Origin: Pectobacterium sp. PL152
Lineage (GTDB): Bacteria > Pseudomonadota > Gammaproteobacteria > Enterobacterales > Enterobacteriaceae
Length of the DNA: 64,000 bases
Direction of reading: 5' to 3'
NCBI GenBank assembly: GCA_021907015.1
Contig: CP091064.1
Coordinates: forward strand, 2,976,001 to 3,040,000
The notes under the pieces were generated by a model. The model did no database searches. It was given only the letters and a program-made list of their open reading frames with translations, and was not told the origin of the DNA. The position numbers were made by a program, and so were the translations under genes. Numbering within the stretch: the stretch's first letter is position 1; every line of letters starts with the position of its first letter. This document shows positions 1 to 10,525 of the stretch, in pieces.

Positions 1-204
1 CATACGCTGATAACGAATCAGCGTATCCATAATGGTTTGCTGGAAAGCGTGACCCATATGCAAGCTGCCGGTGACGTTGGGCGGCGGGATCATGATACTG
101 AAGCTTTCTTTACTCGTGTCGCCGTGCGGCTTGAAGTAGCCTTGTTTTTCCCAGTGTTCGTAGAGCGGCTGCTCGATATCTTGCGGGTTATATTTCGTTT
201 CCAT
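1..204 (-). CDS. valS: Valyl-tRNA synthetase, N-terminal part (runs off the window)
   Basis: Charges tRNA-Val with valine in the cytoplasm. Only the first 68 codons are inside the window. The protein starts [18 protein letters not shown] and soon shows [14 protein letters not shown], which holds the class I synthetase HIGH-type ATP-binding motif (here HMGH). The start at 204 matches the usual ValS N-terminus. The gene lies just downstream of holC on the same strand, the normal enterobacterial order pepA-holC-valS. The rest of the protein, including the KMSKS loop and editing domain, is outside the window. Confidence 0.95.
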   Translation of the reverse strand, partial: METKYNPQDIEQPLYEHWEKQGYFKPHGDTSKESFSIMIPPPNVTGSLHMGHAFQQTIMDTLIRYQRM

Positions 205-216
205 TATGCTCAAAAT

Positions 217-666
217 TCAGTGAGTTGGCGGCGTAGCCGTGGTCAAGTGGAAGCCGACGCTGCGATAAGTTTTATAGCGGTCGCGCGCCAACTGTTTCAA
301 GGATTCTTCGTAAGGGACAAAGTCTATCACTTCATGGAAAGCGGTGGCAAAATCTGCGAACTGTGGCAACAGGCTAATCAGCAGATCCCGTGGCGCATTG
401 CCACGCCGCTGCGGCCAGGACAGTTCGACCGGCGCACCGTGACGCGGCCCTTCGCCTGCCAGATTATGCGGCACGAACGCATTAGGATCGCGTTGCCACA
501 GCGCCTCGTCGAGCCTGATGGCCTGCTGCTCGTCTTCGCAGGCAATCAGCACGCGCTTTCCTGCTCGCCAACGTTCTGCCGCCAGATCGCATGCCAGTGC
601 CTCATGGGCGCTGAGCTCACCGCTTTTGCTGTCGTGTTCGAGAAGATAGAACGTTGCGTTTTTCAT
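217..666 (-). CDS. holC: DNA polymerase III chi subunit
   Basis: Chi belongs to the clamp-loader complex and links it to single-strand binding protein during lagging-strand synthesis. The 149-residue product starts MKNATFYLLEHD, typical of HolC, and has the family length. The conserved RWRAGKRVLIAC and PQRRGNAPRDLLISL segments are present. It lies 12 bases upstream of valS and downstream of pepA on the same strand, which supports the assignment and suggests cotranscription with valS. Confidence 0.95.
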   Translation of the reverse strand: MKNATFYLLEHDSKSGELSAHEALACDLAAERWRAGKRVLIACEDEQQAIRLDEALWQRDPNAFVPHNLAGEGPRHGAPVELSWPQRRGNAPRDLLISLLPQFADFATAFHEVIDFVPYEESLKQLARDRYKTYRSVGFHLTTATPPTH

Positions 667-705
667 TGTTTACACTATTGATTGCTAAGAGCCAGAAAGT
701 GATAA

Positions 706-723
706 GGGCCGGAAATCCGGCCC
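706..723 (-). terminator. Hairpin between pepA and holC
   Basis: A perfect stem GGGCCGGA/TCCGGCCC with a tiny AT-rich loop sits between the end of pepA and the start of holC. No clear run of T follows on the minus strand, so it may be an attenuator or an mRNA-stabilising hairpin and not a strong terminator. Confidence 0.45.
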
Positions 724-770
724 ATAAGACGACAATGACATGATAAGGCCATTGCCCTGACGCGAAAGCC

Positions 771-2297
<1,527 letters not shown>

Positions 2298-2565
2298 TTA
2301 AAGACAAAGGCGGGGGCAACGGCTAGAATGTGACACTCCGTAATACTTTCCCGCCGTTGCGTTAACATAACCTGTGTTAATCTTAACGACGTAGCGAACC
2401 TGTTTTAGTGACTAATAAGCAGGTTCTGATACAACTGCTCAAACGCAATGTGTTGTAATACCGTTTTAGCTAAGAGGGCTGCCAAAAATGAGTATAAATG
2501 GCGCGTTAGCGAAGAAACTATCGATTTTCCTGCAAAAAGACAAGTTTTCACAGGCGTAATTAAGC

Positions 2566-3681
2566 GTGATCATCATTCGATATCTGGTACGGGAAACCTT
2601 CAAGAGCCAACTGGCCATCCTTTTCATTCTGTTACTGATTTTCTTTTGTCAGAAATTAGTGCGGATACTGGGCGCCGCGGTTGATGGTGAAATCCCGACA
2701 AATTTGGTTATCTCCCTGTTGGGATTGGGCGTGCCAGAGATGGTGCAGCTTATCCTGCCATTGAGCCTGTTTCTTGGCGTATTGATGACGTTTGGCCGCC
2801 TCTATGCGGAAAGCGAGATCACTGTTATGCACGCCTGTGGGCTGGGCAAGCGCGTGTTGCTGAAAGCCGCGCTGGCTCTGGCGGTATTCACTGCCATTAT
2901 CGCCACCATTAACGTTATGTGGCTTAGCCCGTGGTCGTCCCGGCATCAGGAAGAAGTGCTGGCGGAAGCGAAGGCGAACCCCGGCATGGCGACGCTGGTC
3001 GAAGGGCAATTCCAGTCTGCGCAGGGCGGTAACGCGGTGCTGTTTGTTGGCAATGTGAAAGGCTCGGAGTTTCAGCATGTCTTTCTGGCGCAGTTGCGCC
3101 CCAGCGGTAACGCGCGGCCTTCTGTCGTGGTTGCCGATCGCGGTCATATCAAACAAAACGAAGACGGTGCGCAGGTCGTGACGCTGGATAACGGTTCGCG
3201 TTACGAAGGCACGGCGTTGCTGCGTGATTTTCGTATCACCGATTTCACCAACTATCAGGCCGTGATTGGCCACCAGAGCGTGACGCTAAATAATAGCGAC
3301 GTGCAGCAAATGGATATGCAAACCCTGTGGCATTCGGACGCACACGATGCGCGCGCAGAGTTCCACTGGCGCCTGACGTTGATTCTTTCGGTGCTGATCA
3401 TGGCGCTGATGGTGGTGCCGCTGAGTGTGGTGAACCCACGTCAGGGCAGGGTGCTAAGCATGCTGCCTGCGATGCTGCTGTACCTGATCTTCTTCCTGCT
3501 GCAAAGCTCGCTGCGTTCTAACGCCAGTAAAGGAAAAATCGATCCAATGGTATGGGTCTGGCTGACCAACCTGATGTACTTCGGCATCGCGCTGATGCTT
3601 AACCTGTGGGATACCGTGCCGATGCGCAAAGTGCGTGCCCGCTTTAAGCCTCGTACTTTTAAAATACAAGGAGCGGCCTGA
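2566..3681 (+). CDS. lptF: LPS export ABC transporter permease LptF
   Basis: With LptG and LptB it extracts lipopolysaccharide from the inner membrane and pushes it along the LptC-A-D bridge. The 371-residue protein has three N-terminal membrane segments, a periplasmic beta-jellyroll domain (about residues 130-265) and three C-terminal segments, including NPRQGRVLSMLPAMLLY. I chose the GTG start at 2566 because translation from it gives MIIIRYLVRE, the conserved LptF N-terminus. Its TGA overlaps the lptG ATG by one base, indicating translational coupling. Confidence 0.96.
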   Translation: MIIIRYLVRETFKSQLAILFILLLIFFCQKLVRILGAAVDGEIPTNLVISLLGLGVPEMVQLILPLSLFLGVLMTFGRLYAESEITVMHACGLGKRVLLKAALALAVFTAIIATINVMWLSPWSSRHQEEVLAEAKANPGMATLVEGQFQSAQGGNAVLFVGNVKGSEFQHVFLAQLRPSGNARPSVVVADRGHIKQNEDGAQVVTLDNGSRYEGTALLRDFRITDFTNYQAVIGHQSVTLNNSDVQQMDMQTLWHSDAHDARAEFHWRLTLILSVLIMALMVVPLSVVNPRQGRVLSMLPAMLLYLIFFLLQSSLRSNASKGKIDPMVWVWLTNLMYFGIALMLNLWDTVPMRKVRARFKPRTFKIQGAA

Positions 3682-4757
3682 TGTTTGGTGTATTAGACCG
3701 CTATATTGGCAAAACGATTTTCACCACCATCATGACGACGCTGTTCATGCTGGTGTCGCTCTCCGGCATCATCAAGTTTGTCGACCAGTTGCGTAAAGTC
3801 GGGCAGGGCGAGTATTCGGCGCTGGGCGCCGGGCTGTACACGCTGCTCAGCGTCCCCAAAGATATTGAGATCTTCTTCCCGATGGCGGCGCTGCTCGGCG
3901 CATTGCTCGGGCTAGGCCAGCTCGCCACTCGCAGTGAACTGGTGGTGATGCAGGCTTCCGGCTTTACCCGCTTGCAGATTGCGACTGCCGTGATGAAAAC
4001 CGCAATCCCGCTGGTGCTGTTGACGATGGCGATTGGCGAATGGGTGTCTCCGCAGGGGGAACAGATGGCGCGTAACTACCGTTCTCAGATGATCTCCGGT
4101 GGGTCGATGATCTCTACGCAGGGCGGGCTGTGGGCAAAAGATGGCAATGACTTTATCTATATCGAACGGGTTGCGGGCGATAAAGAGCTATCTGGCGTTA
4201 ACATCTACCACTTCGACGATAACAACAAGTTGCTCTCTGTACGCTATGCGGCCTCCGCTGAGTTTGAAGATGACAGGAATGTCTGGAGGCTGTCACAGGT
4301 TGATGAATCGGATTTGAGCGATGGGAAACAGATTGGCGGTAGCCAGACGCTTAGTGGTGAATGGAAAACCAACCTGACGCCGGACAAACTGGGCGTGGTA
4401 GCGCTGGAGCCTGATGCGCTGTCGATCCGCGGGCTGCATGATTACGCTAAGTACCTGAAACAAAGCGGGCAAGAGTCGAGCCGTTACCAACTGAACATGT
4501 GGAGCAAGATCTTTGCGCCGGTCTCCGTGGCGGTGATGATGCTCATGGCGGTCTCTTTCATCTTCGGCCCGCTGCGCAGCGTCTCGGCGGGTTCACGCAT
4601 CGTGATTGGTATCAGCTTCGGTTTCCTCTTCTACCTGCTAAATGAGATTTTCCGCCCGCTCAGCCTGGTCTATGGCATTCCGCCTATCTTGGGCGCTATC
4701 TTGCCGAGCTCGGTGTTTCTGTTCATCAGCGTGGCGTTGCTGCTGAAACGCCGATAG
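3681..4757 (+). CDS. lptG: LPS export ABC transporter permease LptG
   Basis: Partner permease of LptF in the LptB2FG complex. The 358-residue product begins MFGVLDRYIGKTIF, typical of LptG. It has N-terminal membrane segments, a periplasmic domain (about residues 130-265) and C-terminal segments with FGPLRSVSAGSRI. It is coupled to lptF through a TGATG overlap. A rho-independent terminator follows within about 25 bases, and an IS200-type element has landed immediately after that terminator without damaging the operon. Confidence 0.96.
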   Translation: MFGVLDRYIGKTIFTTIMTTLFMLVSLSGIIKFVDQLRKVGQGEYSALGAGLYTLLSVPKDIEIFFPMAALLGALLGLGQLATRSELVVMQASGFTRLQIATAVMKTAIPLVLLTMAIGEWVSPQGEQMARNYRSQMISGGSMISTQGGLWAKDGNDFIYIERVAGDKELSGVNIYHFDDNNKLLSVRYAASAEFEDDRNVWRLSQVDESDLSDGKQIGGSQTLSGEWKTNLTPDKLGVVALEPDALSIRGLHDYAKYLKQSGQESSRYQLNMWSKIFAPVSVAVMMLMAVSFIFGPLRSVSAGSRIVIGISFGFLFYLLNEIFRPLSLVYGIPPILGAILPSSVFLFISVALLLKRR

Positions 4758-4778
4758 CACCAGCTAAACCAGAGAAAG

Positions 4779-4809
4779 CGCCGAGTGGATTCCCCCTCGG
4801 CGTTTTTAT
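4779..4809 (+). terminator. Rho-independent terminator of lptFG
   Basis: The stem CGCCGAG/CTCGGCG with an 11-base loop is followed directly by TTTTTATT. It lies about 22 bases after the lptG stop codon. Confidence 0.85.
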
Positions 4810-4810
4810 T

Positions 4811-5430
4811 GTCAGCTTTAAACCACCTCCTCGGGAGGTGGTGATTGTCCCTGTGAGGCTATAGCCTGAAGGAAGCCCATGCCAGAAAATTCCAGCTTAC
4901 TCACCACAAGTAAGAAGGAAATCACTGACATGAGCAGTTATAGAAGTTCAGCACATGTGTTTTGGCGTTGCAAATACCACTTGGTTTGGACCCCAAAATA
5001 TCGCTACAAGATTTTAACGGGCACAGTAGGGAAAGAGCTTTACCGTTCGATTTACATACTTTGCAATATGAAAGATTGCGAGATATTGGAACTAAATGTT
5101 CAACCAGACCATGTTCATCTTGTAGTGATGGTTCCACCGAAACTCTCAATTTCAACGCTAATGGGCGTCCTGAAAGGGCGCACTGCTATTCGTCTCTACA
5201 ATAAATTCCCGCATATAAGAAAGAAACTGTGGGGTAATCACTTTTGGGCTAGAGGATACTTTGCGGACACGGTGGGAGTGAACGAAGAAATTATCAGACG
5301 TTACGTGAGGCATCAGGATAAGAAAGACCAAGAGTACGAACAGCAAATGGAGTTATTGCAGGATTAAAACGGACAAGGCCCCCTTTTAGGGGGCCCCACT
5401 TAAAGCCACCTCTTCAAGAGGTGGATTTTT
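4811..5430 (+). mobile_element. IS200/IS605-family insertion sequence (IS200 type)
   Basis: The ends carry similar subterminal hairpins: CCACCTCCTCGGGAGGTGG at 4823-4841 and CCACCTCTTCAAGAGGTGG at 5406-5424. Such imperfect palindromes are what HUH/Y1 transposases recognise on single-stranded DNA; the element has no terminal inverted repeats. It contains one gene, tnpA. A strong hairpin (GGCCCCC/GGGGGCC, near 5375-5396) follows tnpA and could end its transcript. Exact ends cannot be fixed because this family makes no target duplication; the limits given are approximate. Confidence 0.85.
4930..5367 (+). CDS. tnpA: IS200-type Y1 transposase
   Basis: A single-strand DNA transposase of the HUH superfamily. 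The 145-residue protein begins MSSYRSSAHVFWRCKYHLVW. The HUH metal-binding motif is in QPDHVHLVVMVPP (about residues 57-69). The probable nucleophilic tyrosine is in EEIIRRYVRHQ near residue 124. The reading frame stays open upstream to 4879, but the ATG at 4930 gives the family's usual N-terminus. No TnpB/IscB gene accompanies it, as expected for IS200 as opposed to IS605. Confidence 0.93.
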   Translation: MSSYRSSAHVFWRCKYHLVWTPKYRYKILTGTVGKELYRSIYILCNMKDCEILELNVQPDHVHLVVMVPPKLSISTLMGVLKGRTAIRLYNKFPHIRKKLWGNHFWARGYFADTVGVNEEIIRRYVRHQDKKDQEYEQQMELLQD

Positions 5431-5552
5431 ACTGTGAGTGACAGATTGCCCTCAGCAATGCTCATTACCACACCATTGTGAAGGTAAAAAGTCATAACAC
5501 GTTGCTAAAGATGATTTTTTCAGCACTTAACCGAATGCGGAGTGGATTAACG

Positions 5553-5580
5553 TTGCGCGTGGGCCGTCAAACGGTATAAT
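5553..5580 (+). promoter_or_regulatory. Sigma-70 promoter of tRNA-Leu
   Basis: TTGCGC and a consensus TATAAT are separated by 16 bases. The TATAAT ends 28 bases before the first tRNA base. Confidence 0.6.
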
Positions 5581-5608
5581 GCACCCGTTTTCCGCATACT
5601 ACTTCTGT

Positions 5609-5693
5609 GCCGAAGTGGCGAAATCGGTAGACGCAGTTGATTCAAAATCAACCGCCGCAAGGTGTGCCGGTTCGAGTCCGGCCTTCGGCACCA
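5609..5693 (+). tRNA. leuX: tRNA-Leu (anticodon CAA)
   Basis: An 85-base gene with CCA encoded. The acceptor stem GCCGAAG pairs with CTTCGGC. The anticodon stem-loop GTTGA-TTCAAAA-TCAAC gives CAA. A long variable arm (CCGCCGCAAGGTGT) marks a class II tRNA, and the T arm is CCGG-TTCGAGT-CCGG. It is nearly identical to E. coli leuX. The leuX 3' end is the chromosomal attachment site of satellite phage P4, and a P4-like integrase follows immediately. Confidence 0.97.
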
Positions 5694-5740
5694 TAGTATG
5701 AAAATCAAGTCACCTCAGGGTGGCTTTTTATGTCCAAAAT
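5673..5740 (+). repeat. attL: left attachment repeat of the P4-like island
   Basis: Starts in the T arm of leuX (CGAGTCCGGCCTTCG) and continues through the CCA end and the tRNA terminator hairpin to GTCCAAAAT. The same 68-base stretch recurs at 12542-12609 with one base missing and one T added. This is the expected result of integration into the 3' end of a tRNA gene. Confidence 0.9.
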
Positions 5741-5811
5741 CATCCGAGCACATCCGTTGCATTCCAGACTCCGCAGGGGCATCCCCACTTCGATTAGAAA
5801 TGAGCCCCAAA

Positions 5812-7054
5812 ATGAAGCTCAACGCCCACCAAGTCGAGACTGCCAAGCCAAAAGATAAAACCTATAAGATGGCGGCTTGTATCTTGAGATCACCACGCGG
5901 GGATCGAAATACTGGCGGATGAAGTACCGTCGCCCAATCGATAAGAAAGAGGACAGGTTAGCTTTTGGCGTCTGGCCGACGGTTCCCCTGCCGATGCTCG
6001 CGCTAAACGTGGTGACGCTAAAAAGTTGCTGGTTCAGGGCATTGATCCTAAAGCCGAGCAAAAGAAGTACATGCAGAATCCGCGGGGTATATACCTTTGA
6101 AACGGTCGCCCGTCAGTGGCACGCCAGTAACAAGCGCTGGGGGATTACCATCGATCGCGGGTTATCCGGTATTTGGAAATGTATATTTTCCCGAAATCGG
6201 CTCATCTGATATTCGTAAGCTGAAAACCAGCCACCTTTTGGCACCGATCAAAGCCGTGGATGATCGGGCAAGCATGACGTCACTCAACGGCTGCAACAGC
6301 GCATTACGGCGATTATGCGTTACGCTGTCTAGCATGATTACATTGAATCTAACCCTGCTGGCGATATGGCCGGGGCGCTAACTACGACTAAAGCCCGTCA
6401 CTATCCGGCTTTACCTTCTGTCCGGTTCCTGAATTTCTTTCACGTCTGGCGTCCTACCGTGGCCGATTACTGACCCGCTGTGCGGTGGAGTTAATGCTGC
6501 TGACGTTTGTCCGTTCCAGTGAACTGCGTTTCGCTCGGTGGCGTGAGTTTGATTTTGATAGCGCTGAATGGCGTATTCCCGCACAACGAGAAGAAATTGA
6601 AGGTGTGAGATATTCCTATCGTGGCATGAAAATGAAAGAAGAGCATGTTGTGCCTCTGAGCAATCAGGCGCTTGCTGTATTGGAAAAATTACGAGCCTTG
6701 AGCGGTGATAATCCCCGGCTTTTCCCCAGCGATCACAATCCTGAAAAGGTGATGAGTGAAAACACGGTCAATAGCGCGCTGCGTACTATGGGTTATGACA
6801 CCAAGACGGAAGTGTGCGGGCACGGTTTCAGAACGATGGCGCGGGGTGCGCTAGGCGAGTCTGGCTTGTGGAGTGATGACGCGATAGAACGACAGCTAAG
6901 CCACTCTGAACGCAATAATGTGCGCGCGGCATACATTCACACGTCTGAGTATCTTGACGAGCGCCGCCTGATGGTGCAACGGTGGGCTGATTATTTGGAT
7001 GTAAATCGGGAGCGGTATGTGAAGCCGTATGATTTTACTAAGAACGTGTGCTAA
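5812..7054 (+). pseudogene. int: P4-type tyrosine recombinase (integrase), reading frame broken
   Basis: Catalyses site-specific insertion and excision at leuX. The N-terminal DUF4102-type domain is visible as ITTRGSKYWRMKYRRP and RLAFGVWPTV. The catalytic core is in 6485-7054: FVRSSELRFARW (first Arg), HGFRTMARG (HxxR box), ERQLSHSERNNVRAAYIHT (late His and Tyr nucleophile). The frame shifts repeatedly between 5960 and 6480. Adding single bases restores a P4-like sequence such as DARAKRGDAKKLL and QRLQQRITAIMRYAV. One in-frame TAG (near 6329) follows that stretch where P4 has a sense codon; it is not explained by a missing base and may be real. Confidence 0.85.
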
Positions 7055-7296
7055 TTTTAAATATTATGCGCATGTATCCAATTGTATATTAATAAACATA
7101 TTTGGTGGTTAACTAAATTAAATGATTGGGAGGCATCCCTCCCGTTATCACATTTAACTGACTCTTGATTTTTATATGGGCCACAACTCCAACTGAAGAG
7201 ATTTTTCCTAGTTTGTACCACTTTTGATAAAGTTTTGGTGGTAAATCGGGGAGTACTTCCTCAAGTTGCCTTTATGGATATATTGTAAAGTGTTAT

Positions 7297-8259
7297 TTAG
7301 TAAGTTATCACCAAATCCTCATAGTCCAAACATGAAGGTTCGCATTCGCATTTCTTTAACTCAATGCATTCGCAACTATATTTATAGTTAATTTTTTTAG
7401 AATTGAAAGCCAGAAATCCCCATGAGTATTATCAAGTTCTAATGCAGTTTTAAGATTGAATCCTTTTTTATGATCAAAATAAAATTTAACTGATTCATCT
7501 ATAGAGCAAATTTCTTTTAAAAGGTTAAGGATTTCTCTTTTTCACCATTAAATTTAAACTTTTCAATACTTCTTCAATAGTTTCTAATGGCAATAGTGAT
7601 TCAATTTCATGGACATCTAAAATCTCTACAAATCCTGAACGATTAGTCTTTGAACTAAGAAAGTGTGCGCTTGTACCTCCATAGGGTGCTCGAGGATGAC
7701 TTTTATCATTATCTACAATGCAAAAAGCAATTTCATTATTCTTAATTGTGCGTTCAAAAGTATCTTTAGTGCTGCCCCCACCGCCATTAAGAGCATTAAA
7801 ATTAATTGAGCAACGTGATAAATTTTCATTTCTGGCATAAAACGCTGCGATGATTTTGAAAAAATCAGAGTCTAATGGATTTTCACAAACTATTTTTGTT
7901 TTCTGTAATTGTGATGAATCATTAAAGTATAAAGGGCCACATACAAACTTGTATCTCTCCCCATATTCTACCCATCTGAAAGATGCATCAGGGATTGTAA
8001 AATCGACGGAAATGTAAAATGAAACTTGATTTAATATTGCATGATATTCTCTTAATCCTGATAATGCTTCAGAAGCAAAGTTTTTTGAAGATATGCTGTA
8101 AATTCCGCTTTGCTCTTTAATAATGCTATTAAAGAAAACTTTAGATGCAATTACTAAATGCTTTTCTTCTGAGAATGAGCGCAAAATATTTTCAATAGCT
8201 ATCGTGAATTTACTGTCTAATACATTTTCTTTAGTGGCATTTTCAATATTTATAAGCAT
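7297..8259 (-). CDS. TOPRIM-like partner protein (AriB/DUF4435-like), frameshifted
   Basis: Second gene of a two-gene unit with the ATPase upstream (3-base gap). Visible: KIVCENPLDSDFFKII, which resembles the first TOPRIM motif (acidic residue, then D); FCIVDNDKSHPRA, a DxD motif; and VEILDVHEIESLL, the acidic segment seen in DUF4435/OLD-type TOPRIM proteins. The uninterrupted frame stops at 7525. Adding one base to A-runs near 7540 and 7395 continues it to 7297, giving about 320 residues with a cysteine-rich tail (CECIELKKCECEPSC). In PARIS systems AriB is a DUF4435 nuclease released by the ATPase AriA. That identity is inferred from motifs and neighbour, not from a database match. Confidence 0.6.
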
Positions 8260-8261
8260 TG

Positions 8262-9808
8262 TTATCTACCTGAAAAAAACCAACAGGCCAATTTTGAGAA
8301 AACCATCTTCGTTAAAATACGATTTTGTGACTATGGTTTGCTGTTTTTCATTTTTTCAAATACTAATATTGAAACATCGTCTTCTAAAAGCCCTGTATTA
8401 TCCTCAATACACTCACCAAGAGCTTCTATCATAGTTTGACTATGTGTCTCAAAAATAATTTTCAAGTCTATTTTATTATCTTTAGCTTTAGTTACTACTT
8501 TTGAAAATATTCTTGCTAAATTATGTTGATATGATGGATGAAGATGTAATTCTGGTTGCTCAATGATAAATGTAATCGGTTTTCTGGGAGGTTTGCCCTG
8601 CGTTCCGTTTCGAGCCAGATAGCTGTAACTATAGGTAATACCTGTGAGTAACCAAAGCCCATGTCACTTATATTATAATTTTCAACACTCTCACCTGTAT
8701 TTATCAAAATAGCGAAGTGAGCCCCAGTTTGTTCAACTTTTATAACAAAATCAAAGTTGACTTTAGTCCATTCTTCGAATCTTGATTTATCAATTGGCCT
8801 TAATGAATTTAACAGCATTGCTAAATTAGAACCAGTGTGATCTATTTCATTTACTTGTAAATCTTGAAATCGATAGAACCGTTCCGATGTGGCACGAAGT
8901 GGTGCTATATATTTCACATTCCTAAATGAGTCAGATAAAGAAATGTTTATCATGTCTATGAGGTTGTTAATATTCCAGCCGATTACAAAAGGATATAATA
9001 TCTTTACTATATCATCTTGATAAGCATCAAAATTTTTACTGAATGTCTTTTGTTCTTTAAAAGGAATTTTATTAATTTTTTTGCGTGTTTTTTGGAAAAA
9101 ACTTACTCTTCTAAAAGCATCTGCAACTTGCCCTATATCCGATTTCGTATGAAAGAATGGCTTAATAAACTTAGATGCTGAATCAATAAAAGATGCTTCT
9201 AAAGCTCGATCATTTCTAGCACTCCGTAAATAAAATGGGGTGGATGTAATAGGTGCCTCTTCTTTTCCCTTTAGGTGAATGTTCGGTATGAATTGACCAA
9301 GGTTTTTGCAATTATTCCATCCCTCTCTAATAATCTATCCTCAGATTCTATCTGTAGCTTAACATTATTACTCTCATCAAGGATAAGTGTTATAGTTGCA
9401 TCGTCTAGAATGATTTTTATTTTTTTGTTTTGGTCTTCTTATCTTTGGAGTAAACGGTTAATTCTGTATCAATATTGGTATTTTGGTTTGTTAAATCATT
9501 AAATCGGTAGTAAGAGTGTTTTGTACTATTTCTGGTGGTACTGAAAGTGAAAAGCTAAATGTGATCTCTCTATTTTCTGAGTTCTTAGAAAGTACATCAG
9601 TAAAGTCTCCATAGTCTACATATCTACCGTACCACAATATAGGGCCAGTAGTGTTTTCTTCAACTGATTGGCGAAATAAAGGGAATGTGCGAAGTAATGA
9701 ACTCTTTCCGCTACTATTCTTACCTACTAAAACCGTTATTGGTTTTAGATCAATAAAAGTTTTACTGACAAAACTTCTGAAATTTTCAAGGCCGATACCT
9801 CTAATCAT
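8262..9808 (-). pseudogene. AAA15/OLD-like ATPase (AriA-like), frame broken by several single-base losses
   Basis: A RecF/OLD-like ATPase. The N-terminus MIRGIGLENFRSF leads to a Walker A VLVGKNSSGKSSLL (about residues 25-38). Near the C-terminus come DMGFGYSQVLPI (signature region), Walker B TFIIEQPELHLHP, the ETHSQTMIEAL loop and a terminal NWPVGFFSG motif common in DUF3696-type members. Frames change near 9500, 9425, 9285, 8600 and 8335; adding a base to a homopolymer at each reconnects the protein (about 515 residues). The AT-rich codon use differs from core genes. It lies directly upstream of the TOPRIM-like gene, the ariA-ariB order. As written it cannot be translated whole, but it may be intact in the organism. 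Confidence 0.65.
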
Positions 9809-9830
9809 TTTTATTCACCTAAGCTAAATT

Positions 9831-9950
9831 ATATACCGTAAATAATTTTAATCGCAGAAAGGTTGCAAGCGAGGGAACCCTTAATGAAATTACACAAGTA
9901 AGTTATTCGGGTGAGCCAGCGCACATGCATCTTGAAGTATGAATGGAATA
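9831..9950 (+). repeat. Dispersed repeat, long copy
   Basis: Runs from ATATACCGTAAATAATTTTA through GCAAGCGAG and AAGTTATTCGGGTGAG to GCACATGCATCTTGAAGTATG. A shorter relative is at 38996-39080. I recall this as an intergenic repeat family common in Pectobacterium and Dickeya. An apparent reading frame over 9890-10135 (minus) is mostly this repeat and is not annotated as a gene. Confidence 0.6.
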
Positions 9951-10234
9951 ACATCAACAATAAAGTAAACATCATTACATTTGGCATCCGCGCGCAATGC
10001 TATCCCCGCCACGCCTGCCCGCTTTATGTAGCGCTTTTCATTCAGTTGCATGGAGGCGCTCAGGCCGCGCCAGTACTGGCGCTGTAGGGCAGATTCGGGG
10101 TAAGTATTGCATGCAAATCCATGTACTGTATGCATGCACGGTCAAAAAATCGCTAGCCAGAGAAAAAGCTCGCAAAAAGCCCACACAGTGGTGGGCGATG
10201 TCCTGATATTAATGATAATGAAATTATCATCTGG

Positions 10235-10486
10235 CTAATTAATTCCGTTGAGTTGAGGCCGGGTAATCTTTATATTTTTCTGCATGACCGGTGACAGCTG
10301 AATATCCGGCACCGGCAGATCTTTTCGGTGTGATGGCTGAATAATTTCCTCTATCGACGCCATGGTGCGGAATGTGGCAGAGCATTCAATATTCCGACAC
10401 TGGTGATAACACCGTTTCACATTATTCGAAAAAATTTTGCTAGTCCGGGTATGCGCTGCATGGCCACAGAACGGGCAAGACATCAT
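10235..10486 (-). CDS. P4 delta / P2 Ogr-like zinc-finger activator of phage late genes
   Basis: An 83-residue protein with MMSCPFCGHAAHTRTS, KRCYHQCRNIEC and SATFRTMASIEE. The spacing of CPFC and CRNIEC matches the single zinc finger of Ogr/Delta proteins, which bind late promoters and contact RNA polymerase to start late transcription. It follows the sid remnant on the same strand, as in the P4 late operon (sid-delta-psu). No psu follows. Confidence 0.85.
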   Translation of the reverse strand: MMSCPFCGHAAHTRTSKIFSNNVKRCYHQCRNIECSATFRTMASIEEIIQPSHRKDLPVPDIQLSPVMQKNIKITRPQLNGIN

Positions 10487-10525
10487 GGTTTTTGGCTCCG
10501 CGTTTTTAATGCTTCCTCTTTTCTT

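Noticed and set aside
2448-2684. Plus-strand frame upstream of lptF
   Set aside because: Overlaps the start of lptF in another frame and lies in the divergent promoter region; no domain.
8123-8434. Plus-strand open frame across the junction of the ATPase and TOPRIM-like genes
   Set aside because: Antisense to two genes with clear motifs; AT-rich composition alone makes it open.
9890-10135. Minus-strand open frame of 81 codons in the P4-like island
   Set aside because: Most of it overlaps a dispersed intergenic repeat, and no known domain or good ribosome-binding site is visible.
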